NCBI GenBank assembly: GCA_018466975.1
Contig: CM031562.1
Span: 2,542,001 to 2,606,000, forward strand
DNA: 64,000 nucleotides
DNA from: Sparassis latifolia
Lineage: Eukaryota; Basidiomycota; Agaricomycetes; Polyporales; Sparassidaceae
Reading direction: 5' to 3'
The translations under genes and the position numbers were made by a program. The notes below the pieces were generated by a model, which was not told where the DNA came from, made no database searches, and worked only from the letters and a program-made list of their open reading frames with translations. Of this stretch, positions 11,818 to 23,547 are shown piece after piece. Position 1 is the first letter of the stretch; the number at the start of each line of letters is the position of its first letter.

Positions 11818-13002
11818 AGCGTATGCAACGCAGTGAAAACATTAATCTGAATTTCATAAGGTTTCCATCACGTCCGAGACGGAAGCCCGGCTCCGAAGGC
11901 TCGCAACTTCCTCCACGATGCACTCTTCATCCTCGTCGACCAACGTCTCGCACAGTAGATCACTTCACGATGACTACGATCTCCTTTCTTTCACCCTTCT
12001 GAGTCTCTGGATTGGTTGACTGTACTAGCTTGCATGGATCGGCTGGCTGTGAATCATTTCGTGCATGCCGATATCTTCTAGCGGACAGAAATGCATCGCT
12101 CTGCGATCGTGGACTTGGACATGAGAGGATTGAGACTTAGATGTATGTACATCCTACCCTTTATCCCAGCAGAACGACCACTGTATCTCTCCGCAGGTGG
12201 ATGAGGCGCGCACTCCGGGATGGATGATAGTTTGATCGATGCTCCACGCATGCAAGGTGCAGTGTGTAACTGTATCATCTCTTCTGACTGTTACAATTGT
12301 TATTAAGTATTGTTGTACATCTACTGCTTTGCATAGTCCAGCCATTTCCGTGCACTAGTGTGTTATGGGTGTGTATATGTGATCATGGCATCTACATGCT
12401 CATAGCAAACTAGTGATCCTCTTTGTGTGCCTGCAGTAAGCTCTCAAAAACTCCTAACAATTGCTTCTACAGTCTACTATGAAGTGAGCATTCATTTTGA
12501 ATGAGACAAATACTGTACAACAGATGCTCATACAACAGTACTGAATTCTGGAGTAGACTTGTGTTACAACTTGGGAACATATTCAGAAAAGAGCAGTATG
12601 TCATGTCCACAGGTACAATTATACACAATAGAGAAACAAGTAAAACACCTTGCATTTTACCAGTCAGAAAGAAATTCTGGTGCACACAATTGCACTATGG
12701 GTGTGTATATGGAATCATTACCTCCACTGGAGGCCTCTGGTGCGGTATTAACATCCTCGGTGGGCTCGGAGAAACCCACCAGAGATATGTCAATGGGTGG
12801 GAGCTCATTGCATGCGAAACCTAGATGTGAAATGTCAACAATCAAGTACAAGAAATCTAGAAGTGATTGGTGCATACCCTGCTGAACATCGGACAATATG
12901 TCCGGTAAAGACACCGGCTGTGGGCGTGCTATACGATGGAAGGACTATCAGAACAATACTAGCGATGGACGAGCATTTCCTACGTGAGGTTGGCCACACA
13001 AA

Positions 13003-13024
13003 GTCGTCGTCGTCGTCGTCGTCG
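13003..13024. repeat. GTC trinucleotide microsatellite (about 7 units)
   Basis: Seven consecutive GTC units directly visible. If translated on the plus strand in the local open frame it would encode a short Ser tract, but the frame itself is not supported as a gene. Confidence 0.9.
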
Positions 13025-14864
13025 GGGCCGCCAGCACCATCTGGCCGCCCGCGTCGATCGGAGTCAAGTCTGTAAATCTAGTGAGTAAGCCGGATCATCA
13101 TCATTGACGACACAACATTCGGCTGACTTACCTTGATTGTCCAGGTCTCCAGATGTCGACCCATCGCCGAAGCCATCGAACACCGTGATCGAAGGAGCTT
13201 CGACCATTGCCACGGCCATTTCGTTGAGCGCCAGGGCTTCCATCGATGATGTAAGCCGAGAAACCAGAGGTGAGACCTCAATGCCAAGCAGTAACGAGAC
13301 GGGACGGGTATACGTCCCAAACGCTGTATCTGAACGAGATTGGGTGGATTAGTTGTTGGAAGACTACTCAGCAAGTGATGAACAATTCACCACCCCACGA
13401 AGACATGTTGAATAAGGAATCTGAAATATAGAGAGGGGCAGGAAAGCGTAGAGGGAGGTAGTTGAGAGCAAGATGCAGCGCAAGAATTCCCCATGTTCGA
13501 ACTTTATTATACCGGATTCTTCTCCGAATCAGGCTCCGAACACGCCGTTCTCACGAGCCAACCGCCAGAAGATCAGCTTGAAATGCGAATCAAGCAAGTC
13601 ACAGTGCAATGCCCCGCGCTGAGAACAGCAGTGGGCCACTACGCAGCAAGCGTGACATGGTCTCTCCGCACGAGTTTGTTCAACATGGCCGTACAGTCAG
13701 TATTCGTGGACCAGCAGCGACACGCCGAACACGTCGACCACCCATCTGGACATCGGCGTCAACCGAACACGACTTCGCGAGTCCTTGTGCCATACATGGA
13801 CTAAGTATGATCGGCCGGTCGCAACCGCAGTTTAGGCATCCGCTAGAAGTCTCATGGCAAAGGCGCACGAAACGAGGAATAAAACCATACGCGGAACAGC
13901 CACACCCAGCCACGGAATATCCAAGAAGACTCACCCGGACAAAATTACATGCACCGTGGTGTATGCAGCGATAGAGTTCGACAGTAAATGGACAAGTTTC
14001 CGGTCCTTCAGAAATACGCAGATAGAAAAGGACAGGCTCAGACAGAGAGGTCGCCCGACACGGCAGCATTTACTAGACCATCAAGACCAGATATATTATT
14101 ATTCATAGGAACCACAGTGGTGCAAAGAATTGTCCTACAGATGGGGTATCACTCGAGCAGAGTCCAACAACACAGTTGTCAGCATGAACTCGAGAGGATT
14201 CACTGGTTTTTCTACAAGTTCCCAGCTATTCGCCCAAGAGGACGTAGTCGTCCGCATCGGTCAGCACCGTGCCCACTGTGTCGCAGTACTCAAACGTCCT
14301 CGACTGCGTCCAAGTCCACCAGAGACATATCCGGGCAACAGGTTCTACTGCGTCGGACACCAGGTGTGAACACAATCCAAGTCATAAGTAGACGCTTCAC
14401 GAAGGTTGTGTCCAGTGTATGTCGTCACAGAAGCAAGAAGCTCTAAGTCTGGCTGTCAAACTGGCAAAAGACGGTAAGTTCTGCATGCCCATGTAGCCAA
14501 GAGTAGATTCTTCACAGGTAAAAATCCACTTTAAAGAACTGGTTTAAGTTGGTTATGAACATGAAGAGATTACGAATGAGACCCACCGGGCCGCGCCGCC
14601 GATGACAACCACTCACCAACTTCTTCTTCTTCCGCTGGGTTTGCAGTCGGGATGAGGGCATTTACAGTCGCAGACGCAGGGGGAATTACAGTCGGAATTC
14701 ATGACATGGGGAGGAAGTCCCAATATAGAATGTGTGATCATGTGATGAAACGTGCCGATTTCCGTGCCGGCGTTGAGTAGCGCTTTGGGAAAATCCCGTA
14801 GGACTGTAAACCCGGCAGTTATAAACGCATCGAACGCTAGAGCCTCACGATGTAATCTCGCAAG

Positions 14865-15343
14865 CACAAGGTGCATTCCACCTTTTTTCCTGGGGAAAAA
14901 CCTGGGGAAAACGACAAAGTAAGTCTCGGGGAAATATCCGGAAAAACTGTGAGAAAACAATAGTGTAAATCCTGGGGAAAAACCGTGACCCAGAAAAAGC
15001 AACAGATTTCTCGGAGAAAAACTTTTGTTTCCAAATCGGGATTTCTGCAAGAGATTCGCAAGATAATTCCCGGGGATATGTTTTTCCCGCCACGTTCGGG
15101 TGCTGGGCCAAGAAAATCTCTAAGAAATTTTCCCGGGAATTATCTTGCAAATCTCTTGCAGAAATCCCGATTTGGAAACAGAGGTTTTTTCTCTGAGAAA
15201 TCTGTTGCTTTTTCTGGGTCACGGTTTTTCCTCAGGATTTACACTATTGTTTTCTCACAGTTTTTCCCGGATATTTCCCCGAGACTTACTTTGTCATTTT
15301 CCCCAGGTTTTTCCCCAGGAAAAAAGGTGGAATGCACCTTGTG
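14865..15343. mobile_element. 479-bp foldback element with ~210-bp inverted arms
   Basis: The left arm (about 14865-15076) and right arm (about 15131-15343) are near-perfect reverse complements around a spacer of about 55 bp. The outer ends read CACAAGGTGCATTCCACC and its complement. The arms are full of short units of the type CCTGGGGAAAA. No transposase can be coded, because any ORF in one arm is mirrored in the other. This is the structure of a foldback or MITE-type element. Flanking AG on both sides could be a 2-bp target duplication but is too short to be convincing. The transcribed arm would form a very long hairpin RNA. Confidence 0.8.
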
Positions 15344-15835
15344 AGGTGTTCCCGCCAAAATCGACCCCATTTCAGCCAGCTGCGTGCCGCTGAATTTACA
15401 GTTACAAGGCCAATTTACAGTCGCTTTCCCTTCCATCCGTTCCGCTCGGCCTGTGCTCGGCAAGTTGTGGCTCCCCCTCGGAATAGTGTTCCTGCCCCTT
15501 CCCCGCCGTCTATGGCTTCTGGACAATATGTATTCATGTCAGTAAATATACCTTGTCTAGGTAGAGATATATTTTTCACTCCCTCAGTGCCCGCCCTTTC
15601 AGCCAAACTGCCTTCTGCACTGCGAAGCTTGCCAGACATCCTTATGTAAGCTTCCACACGACTGTAATCTTTATGACGTGAAGCCTTTCAACTCGCTCAA
15701 CTCGCTCAATGGACTTCCTCAGTCAAATTCTCTCGTCTCGTAATGTCTGACAACCCATCAAGCGAGTTCTTTTTACATTTTATTGGTTTTCTTCTATACT
15801 GACCTGCTCATATACCCTTCTAGTCGATAGTTGGG
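15344..15835. other. Intergenic after the foldback element
   Basis: A 492-bp region without a supported gene. The motif ATTTACAGTCG occurs here (about 15413) and also left of the foldback element (about 14661), so the two flanks may belong to one older repeat. Confidence 0.4.
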
Positions 15836-17745
15836 ATGAGCATGTTCATTCCCCGGCCTTCGACAAAGAGTGCAATGTGCAGTTCAGGTGTCTTTCGTTC
15901 AGCTCCAGGTCCAGCGACTCCTTCGAGCATATCAGGCTCTGGGAGGACAACGATTCCTCCAGCACGACTTCTGTCAAGTCCTCAAACGACATCCCCAAGC
16001 TCCGAGAAGCATCTGTATTACTTTGGTCTCTGCGGCAACAGACACCTTGGCCCCAAGCTTGTCTTCAGGACATCTACGGATGTCTTCACGCCACCTACTG
16101 GGCCAGAGCACGACCCTCGCCTTATGCAGCTTCTTGGCATCTACAACCACGACAAACTGGGCCAGGACAACCTTTGGGCAACTATTCGTGAGGAGGTTCG
16201 TGACCTTCTCGAAGCATAGCATTCTGCAGACTGACATTCGTTCCAAGGTTGTTCAACTCCTCGACAATCGAGAGATCCAGCAGACCTTCATCGACCTCAT
16301 GTCTGCTTCAGGTGGGATGAGCAGAACTCGGACGGCGGCAGAGAGACAGTTACCAGTCGCATCACGATCTGGGTCGGAGCGCTGCCAGATAGTACCACTG
16401 GCGACACCACGTTCAAGTCCTCTAAGGACATCCTCCAACTCCTCAAGCAACACAGCATTCACGACATCGACGTGGTGTATCGTGAATCGGTGGCCCAGCC
16501 TTTCACTGGTCCTGAACTGTTGGCATCCATCAATAATCTCCATCCCCTCAAGGATGTAATAGATTGGGTCACCACTGCACTTAGCCTGCCCATCGCCGGC
16601 TTAGAGATGCTGCACATGCAAGGGACGTTAGGCTTCTATTTCCGAGTCGGCGATGATCTCTACGGCGTTATGGCACGCCACATGCTGTTCCCACGGATCA
16701 AGGCAATAGTTCTTACACCTACATCGGTACGTTCATTTCCTCGAGAAGATGAGCGCAATTCTGCTTACATCTACCTAGCCGGGCCCAAGAAGCAGGTCAT
16801 CCTCATGGGCAACAGAGCTTTCGACCACTTTCTAGCATCCATTCAGGCCAAAATCAGCAACCAGAACACCACCGTCACCTTCTTGGAGAAGCATGCTGCA
16901 GCATACAAGAAGAAGGCCGATGCCAGTAATGAGCAAGGGGCAACAGAGCTGGTGGCCACCAAAGATGACATGAAGAACAGAAAAAAGGCAATCGAGGCCC
17001 TCAAGGCATTCTTCATCACGATGAAGAAGAACTGGTCTGAGGTGAATGACTGCATCATTGGACAGGTTGTCTGGGCACCTCCGATCACTGGTCTTAATGC
17101 CCCTCACGGCTACACCAAGGATGTTTGCATCATCAAGCTCAACAAGAAGAAATTCTGGCCAAACTTCATGGGGAACGTCATTGATTTAGGTGCATGCTGA
17201 CCCCGTCTAACTAAAGGTGCCTAATCTAACTGTTCGTATTCCAGGCACTGAAATCGACCCCGACACATTTATGAGCTTAATGTACCCTCGGCGCAATCCG
17301 AGTTCGACTACCCCGAGGATCATCTTTTCAAGCTCAGAGGCATTCTCACTGCCACTCAGATACATCAACCCAACAATCAGGACTTGAAGGGTGACCCCGT
17401 GCGATTCGTGATCAAATGCGGTCACACCACACGTTCACCACGATTGGTCATCTTGCTGAGTTCGAGTCTCATCAGTGCCGCTATGGCCTCGTCGGCACCT
17501 TCAATTCCATCGAAGCTGCAATTTACCCCTACGACAACGACTCCAGTCCATTCTCCAGAGGCGGGGACTCTGGGGTCCTTATTGCTGGTCCCAAAGGCGA
17601 GTTCGCTGCCCTCCTCAGCAGTGGCACTGGTCTGACCAACTCGTCTGACATCACCTACGGCACCCTGATATACTGGCTCTGGGAAGACGTCATTAAGCCC
17701 CAGTTCCCAGATGCCAACCTCTACTTCAACCTCCCCCAGAACTAG
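15836..17745 (+). pseudogene. Frameshifted gene of a basidiomycete trypsin-fold-like family
   Basis: The coding stretch is clear but changes frame several times. In order: a segment with PKLVFRTSTDVFTPPTGPEH and DNLWATIREEVRDLLE; a different frame (about 16217-16310) with SKVVQLLDNREIQQTFIDLM; a return to the first frame with FRWDEQNSDGGRE, ITIWVGALPDSTTGDTTF and GTLGFYFRVGDDLYGVMARH; an intron near 17190-17244; then GTEIDPDTFMSLMYP, shift, SEFDYPEDHLFKLRGILTA, shift, FTTIGHLAEF and the end. A GGDSG motif at 17560-17574 and the upstream ARH resemble the Ser and His sites of trypsin-fold (PA clan) proteins; protease activity is not shown. I recall related proteins in other polypore-type fungi, from memory only. 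At least four shifts mean it is probably dead, or the assembly is poor here. Confidence 0.65.
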
Positions 17746-17797
17746 GTTCATCTCTTCCTTCTGCCTCATGCCCTCATATTTATAACTGACAACATTA

Positions 17798-18331
17798 ATG
17801 TCAAGGCCTTCGCGAGGCATTCTCGCATTGTTTTTTTCCCTACGACTGCTTCCAGCTCTCCCCCTCCAATTCAAAAGCATCGACAATAAGCAGAGCGAAT
17901 CTAGTCATGCCTTGCTGCGAAGCTACGATGCGCTTGAGGGCTTTCAACTAATCATGCAGCTGAATGCACCGGTAGGCTATGCTTTTGGTGTATCCCAAGG
18001 CTGTGCATTTGCTACAGTACAAAAGGACATTGTCGACGAGATGTTATACCACCATGAGTACGGTCACTTTTTGCAATTGTTCCAGGATCTGATCGCACAG
18101 GTCTATTTGACTGAAGAGCAATGCGACACCTATCTTGCGATGCGATTTGGTTTCACCTCAGGACTCGAGCCCTTCGACAGCCATCTTGGTTCACGACTCG
18201 CAGACTCCACCTCTAGAAGGTACTCTACCATCGATCGGAGTTTGAAGAGCAAACAGCTTGCCCGAAATGCCAAACCAAACCCCACCATCAAGCCCGAGGG
18301 TGCCCGCAACCCCAGTGGCATCTCATTTTAG
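17798..18331 (+). CDS. Hypothetical ORF, 177 codons
   Basis: An uninterrupted frame directly downstream of the frameshifted trypsin-fold-like gene. It starts with MSRPSRGILALFFSLRLLPA, which is hydrophobic and could be a signal sequence, but the rest has no motif I recognise. It lies between a pseudogene and a transposon, and its codon use is ordinary. It may be a chance ORF or the remains of a gene. Confidence 0.25.
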   Translation: MSRPSRGILALFFSLRLLPALPLQFKSIDNKQSESSHALLRSYDALEGFQLIMQLNAPVGYAFGVSQGCAFATVQKDIVDEMLYHHEYGHFLQLFQDLIAQVYLTEEQCDTYLAMRFGFTSGLEPFDSHLGSRLADSTSRRYSTIDRSLKSKQLARNAKPNPTIKPEGARNPSGISF

Positions 18332-18454
18332 GATCTCTGGCTGGGGTATGTGATCAAGGACATGCAAATCTCAGTTTCAGCTTGCACGCTGATCTTCATT
18401 TCGATATTATCATTTACTAAACTCATCGTGCTGACCGCCATCAATTAGAGCCTA

Positions 18455-18889
18455 GTGGAGACCCTGATCCGACACCACCCTCCTCTGGTCGATACGCGGC
18501 GTGTTACCATCACATCCTTTCTAATCACACCGAATCTCCTACAGTTCAAGGACCAGAGGACAATGAGCCCTCACCGGAGATCTCACCGCTCACAACAACC
18601 CTCTCGTCATAAGCGCCGGAAAACGGTGCACTCACCGAAGGATGTAGCTGTTACAGCTGCCACAGTGGTGTTTGTTTCCAGCATATATTGCATCAATAGT
18701 TTTGTCTGGACTCTTTATCGGCAAGTGATGAAGTGGTGGAGGAACAGACCTTGCTGGTTCATGGTGGTGGGATGGATGCACTGGGTGCTTTGATCTTTGG
18801 TTTAGGTCGTCTTAGACAGTGGAGTCCAATGCATTCTGGATGTGAGATCGAGCCTGCCTTTCAAATTGTCTCTGTCGTGATAATAATAT
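18455..18889. other. Spacer left of the hAT element
   Basis: A 112-codon plus-strand frame (18455-18793) exists here but lacks recognisable motifs. Nothing else was seen. Confidence 0.3.
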
Positions 18890-21800
18890 CAGTGTTGTGC
18901 CAGTCCTGAACTGGACACCCTAGACTAAATGTCGACTTGTAGACTAGTCTACTGCAGTTGATAGTCGACGATTTCAGGTAAACTTGGTAGACTTTCCCAG
19001 AACCATCGGCTTGAAACCCTATGGCTGAACACGCTGAACACGTGAACCTTTGAATCGCGTCCGGCACACATCTCGTACATCTACTACTAGGTCTATACTT
19101 TCTTGGTCACTGATGGCAGATACTTAACCTGTTTCCCCCACTTTGGCAACCCATGCTTTAATGGCATGTCTGCCTCATGTCCTGTACTAGATAACTTTTC
19201 AAGTTGAATGCCAAACCTTTCACGGATCTTTCGTGTTTGTCTGCATTCTCATGCTAACTGCAGAATGACAGCCTCAGCCAAACGCAGCACGAGCATGGTA
19301 TCGTGAGTATTATTGGGATCACCCCGGGCTTAAGGACCATGTCCCGGAAGCATATGAACATGGCAACAGATCCAATAAGACAAAGCTCTGGTGCAAATTG
19401 TGTTTCGAGTGAAGGGTCAGGAGTGTTATGGCAGATGAGCAACACCAAGTCATGCAAGGAAGGTTAGCAGTGGTACGAGATCGTGTAGAGGTAGAAGACG
19501 CACGTAAGTTGTCCTTGTTGAAATGCATGTAAAATCTGATCATTCTCGTTAGTTTGGGCACAACCGAAAATGGTGGCAGCAGATGACCGTTGGATGGCCA
19601 GTCGCAAGAATGGACTGTTGGTTCATTTGCGCAATTGCCCTCAGCAGCCAGAGGAAGTACGCAGAAGAGCGAGTAAGAGACATGAGGCTGAAGACCTGTC
19701 TCCTCGCCGTTTGCACGTAGCTAGCCGCCACTTTCTGCCAGAGAATCCTCCCCTATTTCCGACCCTCTCGCAACTTCCTTCTGCCCCACAACTGCATGAA
19801 GCGGCATTTCATCCGATGCCCATCCTACCGCAAACACTCTCTGCAGGACCATCAAGTCTGTTCACACCAAATCTGAGTCCAGGTTACGGCCATCACCTGA
19901 AACAGCAGGGTTCATACTTTTCTGCCAGTGCTACGCAGTCGCCATCGACATTGTTACCCCCACCCAGTGCGATTCCTAGTCTGGCCTCCTTTCACGCCAA
20001 TTCAGCATCATGTTCACCTAGTCTATTTCATTTCGACAGCTCATCGGGACCATCTAAGTGCCTACATACCAGTCGCTCTGGTCATTCCATCTCACGTTAA
20101 GCAAGTATAACACTACCTCAGATGTGGACAAATGACCGTCAATGCCTATTTGAATCTTTCCTCGTGCAGTTGACAGTGTCAAATAATTGGTCATTTGGGT
20201 GGCTGGAAGATCCTGTGTGGCTCGGATTTTGTGACGAATTCCTCCCAGATGCCCATGTTCCTTCTCGAAAGGTTTTGTCTCACATCTGATATCAGCTGAA
20301 GTCAAAAAGTTCCAAATGATCGCCCAACAGAATTGTCGCAGAGGGCTCAGCACTGTTCAGTGCGACGGTTGGACTGGACTCAATGCACATCATCTTGTTG
20401 CTTTCATGGTCACTGTTCAAGGAATGGTATGCCCAGTTCACCAGAAACCTTCAACCTCTGACTGATGAGTTTTGCGGCCTTGCCTCCAGGCATATACAGT
20501 TCGTGTCTTCGACACTACAAATGAAGTCAAGTCAGCAAACAACCTTGTTGGAATGCTGAAGACAATGATCAAGGTCGTTGAGGATGAGTGGGGTGTCATC
20601 GTCATTGCTGTTACGTCAGACTGCAGTGGCGAATCATGGTCTGCTCGAAGCATCCTCGTCAGGGAGAGGCCAGACCTTGTTGCTCCAGACTGCTACTCCC
20701 ATCAGGTATGTCACATACTGTATTGTGATCTTGTATTTGATGAACGTGTTCTTGACAGATCAACCTTGTTGTCGGCAACTATCTTGACAGTCATGTTTGG
20801 TTCTTCATATACGCCGAGAAAGCAGACAAGGTGATCGCGTGACTTTGTAGTCGTACATTTCTGTTGGGCATCTTGCAAGATATTCAGCAGTGCAACCACT
20901 ATCCACAGTTGACTGTAATCCGTGCTGTGCTTACTCATTGGACCACCCACTATCTTACGTACTGACGACTTCTTGATATCAGACTTTCTCTTCAGCTTCT
21001 CATTGCAGATTCAAATCTGTATGCATCTGGGACATCAAGTAGCCATGCGAAGACCCGTGAGATGGTGCCTATTGTCCAGAATGCCCTTTTCTGGCATTCA
21101 CTTGCAAGGTTGGCTTCCATCAAACCTTACTTCAAACCCTTTGAGTCTCACAGCACTTCAACAGGATCAAGAATCATCTTGAACTGCTTGCAATCGCCGC
21201 AAATGTGACTCAGGGTGCACACTGTCAACTCGATCAAGTTCTGTTGACATTCGGGTTTTTATTCCTCCATTTCTCTCTTCTTGACAATGGAGATGACAGC
21301 GATGCATGTCAGAAAGTGATTGACAGCTTGGAAATGTGATGGAGAAAGGCGGACCAAGAGGTCTTCATCGCAGCAGTGATTCTGAATCCATATCACAAGA
21401 TCAATCCTTTCCATCCCCTCCCAATCTTCACGCATGCCAATATCTATGCACTTCTCTGCTGGCTTTGGGGCCACTTCTACGGGACAAGCTTCACAGTGCC
21501 ATTATCTCTGCACACTGAACTCAGGAAATACTTCACGGGCACTGGTTTTATGCAAGCCTTCAAACCTACATGAAGAGTTTGGACGACCTTGCCATAGCAA
21601 AGGTGAGACCCTTTGACTTATGTGCTGTTCATTTGAGTTACCGTGAGTGTAGGGCAATGTTCCTGACCCACTGGAGGTGTGGAATGGATTCACATTCTCC
21701 GGCATGGAGCCACCGCCATTAATTCGCCTCGCAATTCACATTCTCTCCATCTGTGCTAATTCGGCATCCTGTGAACGACTATTCAGTACCCTTGGATTGA

Positions 21801-22567
21801 TACTCACAAAACTCCGCACCCGCATGGGTACGAGCCTCCTTATAGACTTTGCGGAGCTCAAGATGCATCTTCGAGATGCACAGAAACACAAGCAGATAAA
21901 GGAACGCCTCAGGTGCCACTTCGGAAAGTTGAAGGAGAAGTCTCAATCATCTCGAGACACAGCGCCAGTGCCTACTCAAACTGTTCCAGCTCCAACTACA
22001 ACTGCTGCAGGTCCATCCACACAGGGTCAAGATGATAATTATTCTGGTGCAAACTCAATGCGCAACATATCCGCAACACTGTCGAGGATGGTAGACACCG
22101 ATTTGGACAACCCAGACTCAAGGTCCTTCTCATCTAAAATCACTGTCACACTCCATTCCCTCTTTAACATGACATCCACATACTGGCTGGACAGTCATGC
22201 ACGAAGCTCAGTCCGAAGCCTCGCTGATGAGTTGGAGGTGTATGAATTGCTGGATTTAGATGGAGAGGGAGAACTCGCAGAGGGGCCTGAAATTGACTCA
22301 GATGATGTTGCAGCTGCACTTCTTGATGAGTGAGTTTCCAGTAGCCCAGTGGTAGATAGGCCTTATATTATCTCCTATTGTACTACAGCAATTTCTCATT
22401 TTCTCTGCCACTACTCTCGATGAGCCAGTCTCTGTATGTCGTGCAGTCCGCCACCACAGGATGATTATGTAAACAGTTCACCAGTTTACCGTAGACTGTG
22501 TAGACTAGTCTACAAGTTTTGAACCAAGTCAACTGTTGTCGACTAGTCCAGGACTGGCACAACACTG
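18890..22567 (+). mobile_element. Decayed hAT DNA transposon with terminal inverted repeats
   Basis: The ends are inverted repeats: CAGTGTTGTGCCAGTCCTG at 18890-18908 and its exact complement at 22549-22567. Just inside both ends lies the same 14-bp palindrome GTAGACTAGTCTAC (18939-18952 and 22500-22513), probably a transposase binding site. Inside is a hAT transposase frame on the plus strand with several shifts. The 8-bp flanks (AATAATAT and TGTGATAT) agree only in the last four bases, so the target duplication is lost or the ends are slightly off. Length about 3.7 kb fits an autonomous hAT element. Confidence 0.85.
19570..22333 (+). pseudogene. hAT transposase (RNase H-like), degenerate
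   Basis: Recognisable blocks in order on the plus strand: an N-terminal segment with NGLLVHLRNCPQQP (possible zinc-finger region, 19570-20100); NNWSFGWLEDPVWLGFCDEF near 20170; a stop and shift near 20290; SAEVKKFQMIAQQN and STVQCDGWTGLNAHHLVAFM; an intron near 20424-20489; FDTTNEVKSANNLV and VTSDCSGESWSARSI; and the C-terminal hAT dimerisation region (21677-22333) with ICANSASCERLFSTLG and LTKLRTRMGT. Family knowledge: this C-terminal region is diagnostic for hAT transposases. The catalytic domain cannot be read in one frame even with introns, so the gene is probably inactive. Confidence 0.8.
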
Positions 22568-22812
22568 TGTGATATAGCAGTGGCATGCGAGTGCTTGCTC
22601 TCGGGCAGTAGAGAGAGGGGGCCGACATCGCAGCGAGCCTGAAGCCCAGTCTAATGCTCTGCCGGCTCCGGTCCGGGAAGCCCGTGAGTCTTTTTAAGCG
22701 TAGGCTACATGGTGCCAGGATGTCGATCCTTCTGTGAGCCTTAAGTTAGTCTCATACCAAGCACCATCCGCGTTCTGCATGGATGGTCTTGTATCAAGGT
22801 CCAGTTGTTACT

Positions 22813-22946
22813 AGGGGTCTGCAGGGTGGGCAATTCGTTACAAATCTGTTATCGTGAGTTACAACCAGGTTTCTTATCAATCAGCATCGCATTGTAACTC
22901 CGGCTTCAAACCAGTAACAACTAGCCATGTCACCCTGCAGACCTCT
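22813..22946. mobile_element. Small inverted-repeat element (134 bp)
   Basis: Ends are AGGGGTCTGCAGGGTG (22813-22828) and, inverted, AGAGGTCTGCAGGGTG (22931-22946), 15 of 16 matching. No coding potential. No target duplication was found, so the class is unknown. Confidence 0.5.
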
Positions 22947-22966
22947 TCAATAACCGGTACCTTGTT

Positions 22967-22999
22967 ACAAACCCCTCTGACATTATCAGAGGGGTTTGT
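22967..22999. repeat. Perfect 14-bp stem hairpin, 5-nt loop
   Basis: ACAAACCCCTCTGA is followed by CATTA and then the exact complement TCAGAGGGGTTTGT. The structure is directly visible and resembles a small transposon end or a transcript hairpin. It is 20 bp right of the previous element. Confidence 0.8.
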
Positions 23000-23132
23000 G
23001 TTGAACCTAAGCCTTAAGTCCGCTCTGAGTCATGCCCGAGGTCCAAGGTCGCACCCACCAGGCAGCGTGCCATTGAGAGGGCAACAGGGTGAGAAGGCAA
23101 AAAGGCAACCGGGCAGCCCCCGGAGAACAGGG

Positions 23133-23539
23133 TAGTGCAGAGCAGGGGTATACCCCTGGGTACTTTGAGGCATACCCCTACCCTTACCCTCCAAGGGTAC
23201 ATACTCTTGACCAGGGGTAAGGGTATGGGTAAGGGTATCAAACCCTGATGGTATACCCCTCAATCTTTGCGCTTATTTGAGAAAATGACATTATATATAT
23301 TAAGTCTGAGGTTTTTACCCCTCTTCTTTTATCTTTAAAGCTTCTGTAAACATGATTCAAGTTGTACTCAGACTGTACATACTCTATATTCACCCTGTAG
23401 TTACTATCTACATCATATATACTATAGGTAGTGATACCCTCCAAGGGTACAAGGGTTTGAAAATCCATATCCCTACCCTTACCCTCCGATACCCTTACCC
23501 TTGACCCTTGAGGGTTATCCATACCCTTGCTCTGCACTA
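23133..23539. mobile_element. hAT-type MITE, 407 bp, with 8-bp target duplication
   Basis: Terminal inverted repeats TAGTGCAGAGCAGGGGTA and (inverted) TAGTGCAGAGCAAGGGTA. The flanks are GAACAGGG (23125-23132) and AAACAGGG (23540-23547), 7 of 8 identical. The TAG-start and 8-bp duplication fit the hAT superfamily. Both subterminal zones carry clustered GGGTA/AGGGTA units in inverted orientation. The centre is AT-rich and non-coding. The ends differ from those of the hAT element at 18890, so that transposase is not the obvious partner. Confidence 0.85.
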
Positions 23540-23547
23540 AAACAGGG

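Larger units (their letters stand above)
11040..14864. other. Long region without a recognised gene
   Basis: Nearly 4 kb between the FMP46-like gene and the large inverted repeat. Many short ORFs occur on both strands (up to about 150 codons at 13988-14446 and 145 at 14613-15050), none with a family motif I recognise. The 12,300-12,900 part looks CpG-poor and contains an 85-codon minus frame (12914-12657) of ordinary amino-acid composition but unknown family. Old transposon remains are possible. Simple repeats at 11796 and 13003 are listed separately. Confidence 0.4.

Noticed and set aside
13988..14446. 152-codon plus ORF as a Copia retrotransposon fragment
   Set aside because: I looked for reverse-transcriptase and RNase H motifs in all frames here and found none that hold.
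16184..16250. A short intron to explain the first frame change of the trypsin-fold-like gene
   Set aside because: The only fitting GT...AG pair is 34 bp, too short, and the conserved reading continues through it in a shifted frame.
23150..23530. Internal telomere repeat (GGGTAAGGGTA units)
   Set aside because: The units are inverted at the two ends of a MITE with target duplication, and basidiomycete telomeres use TTAGGG.
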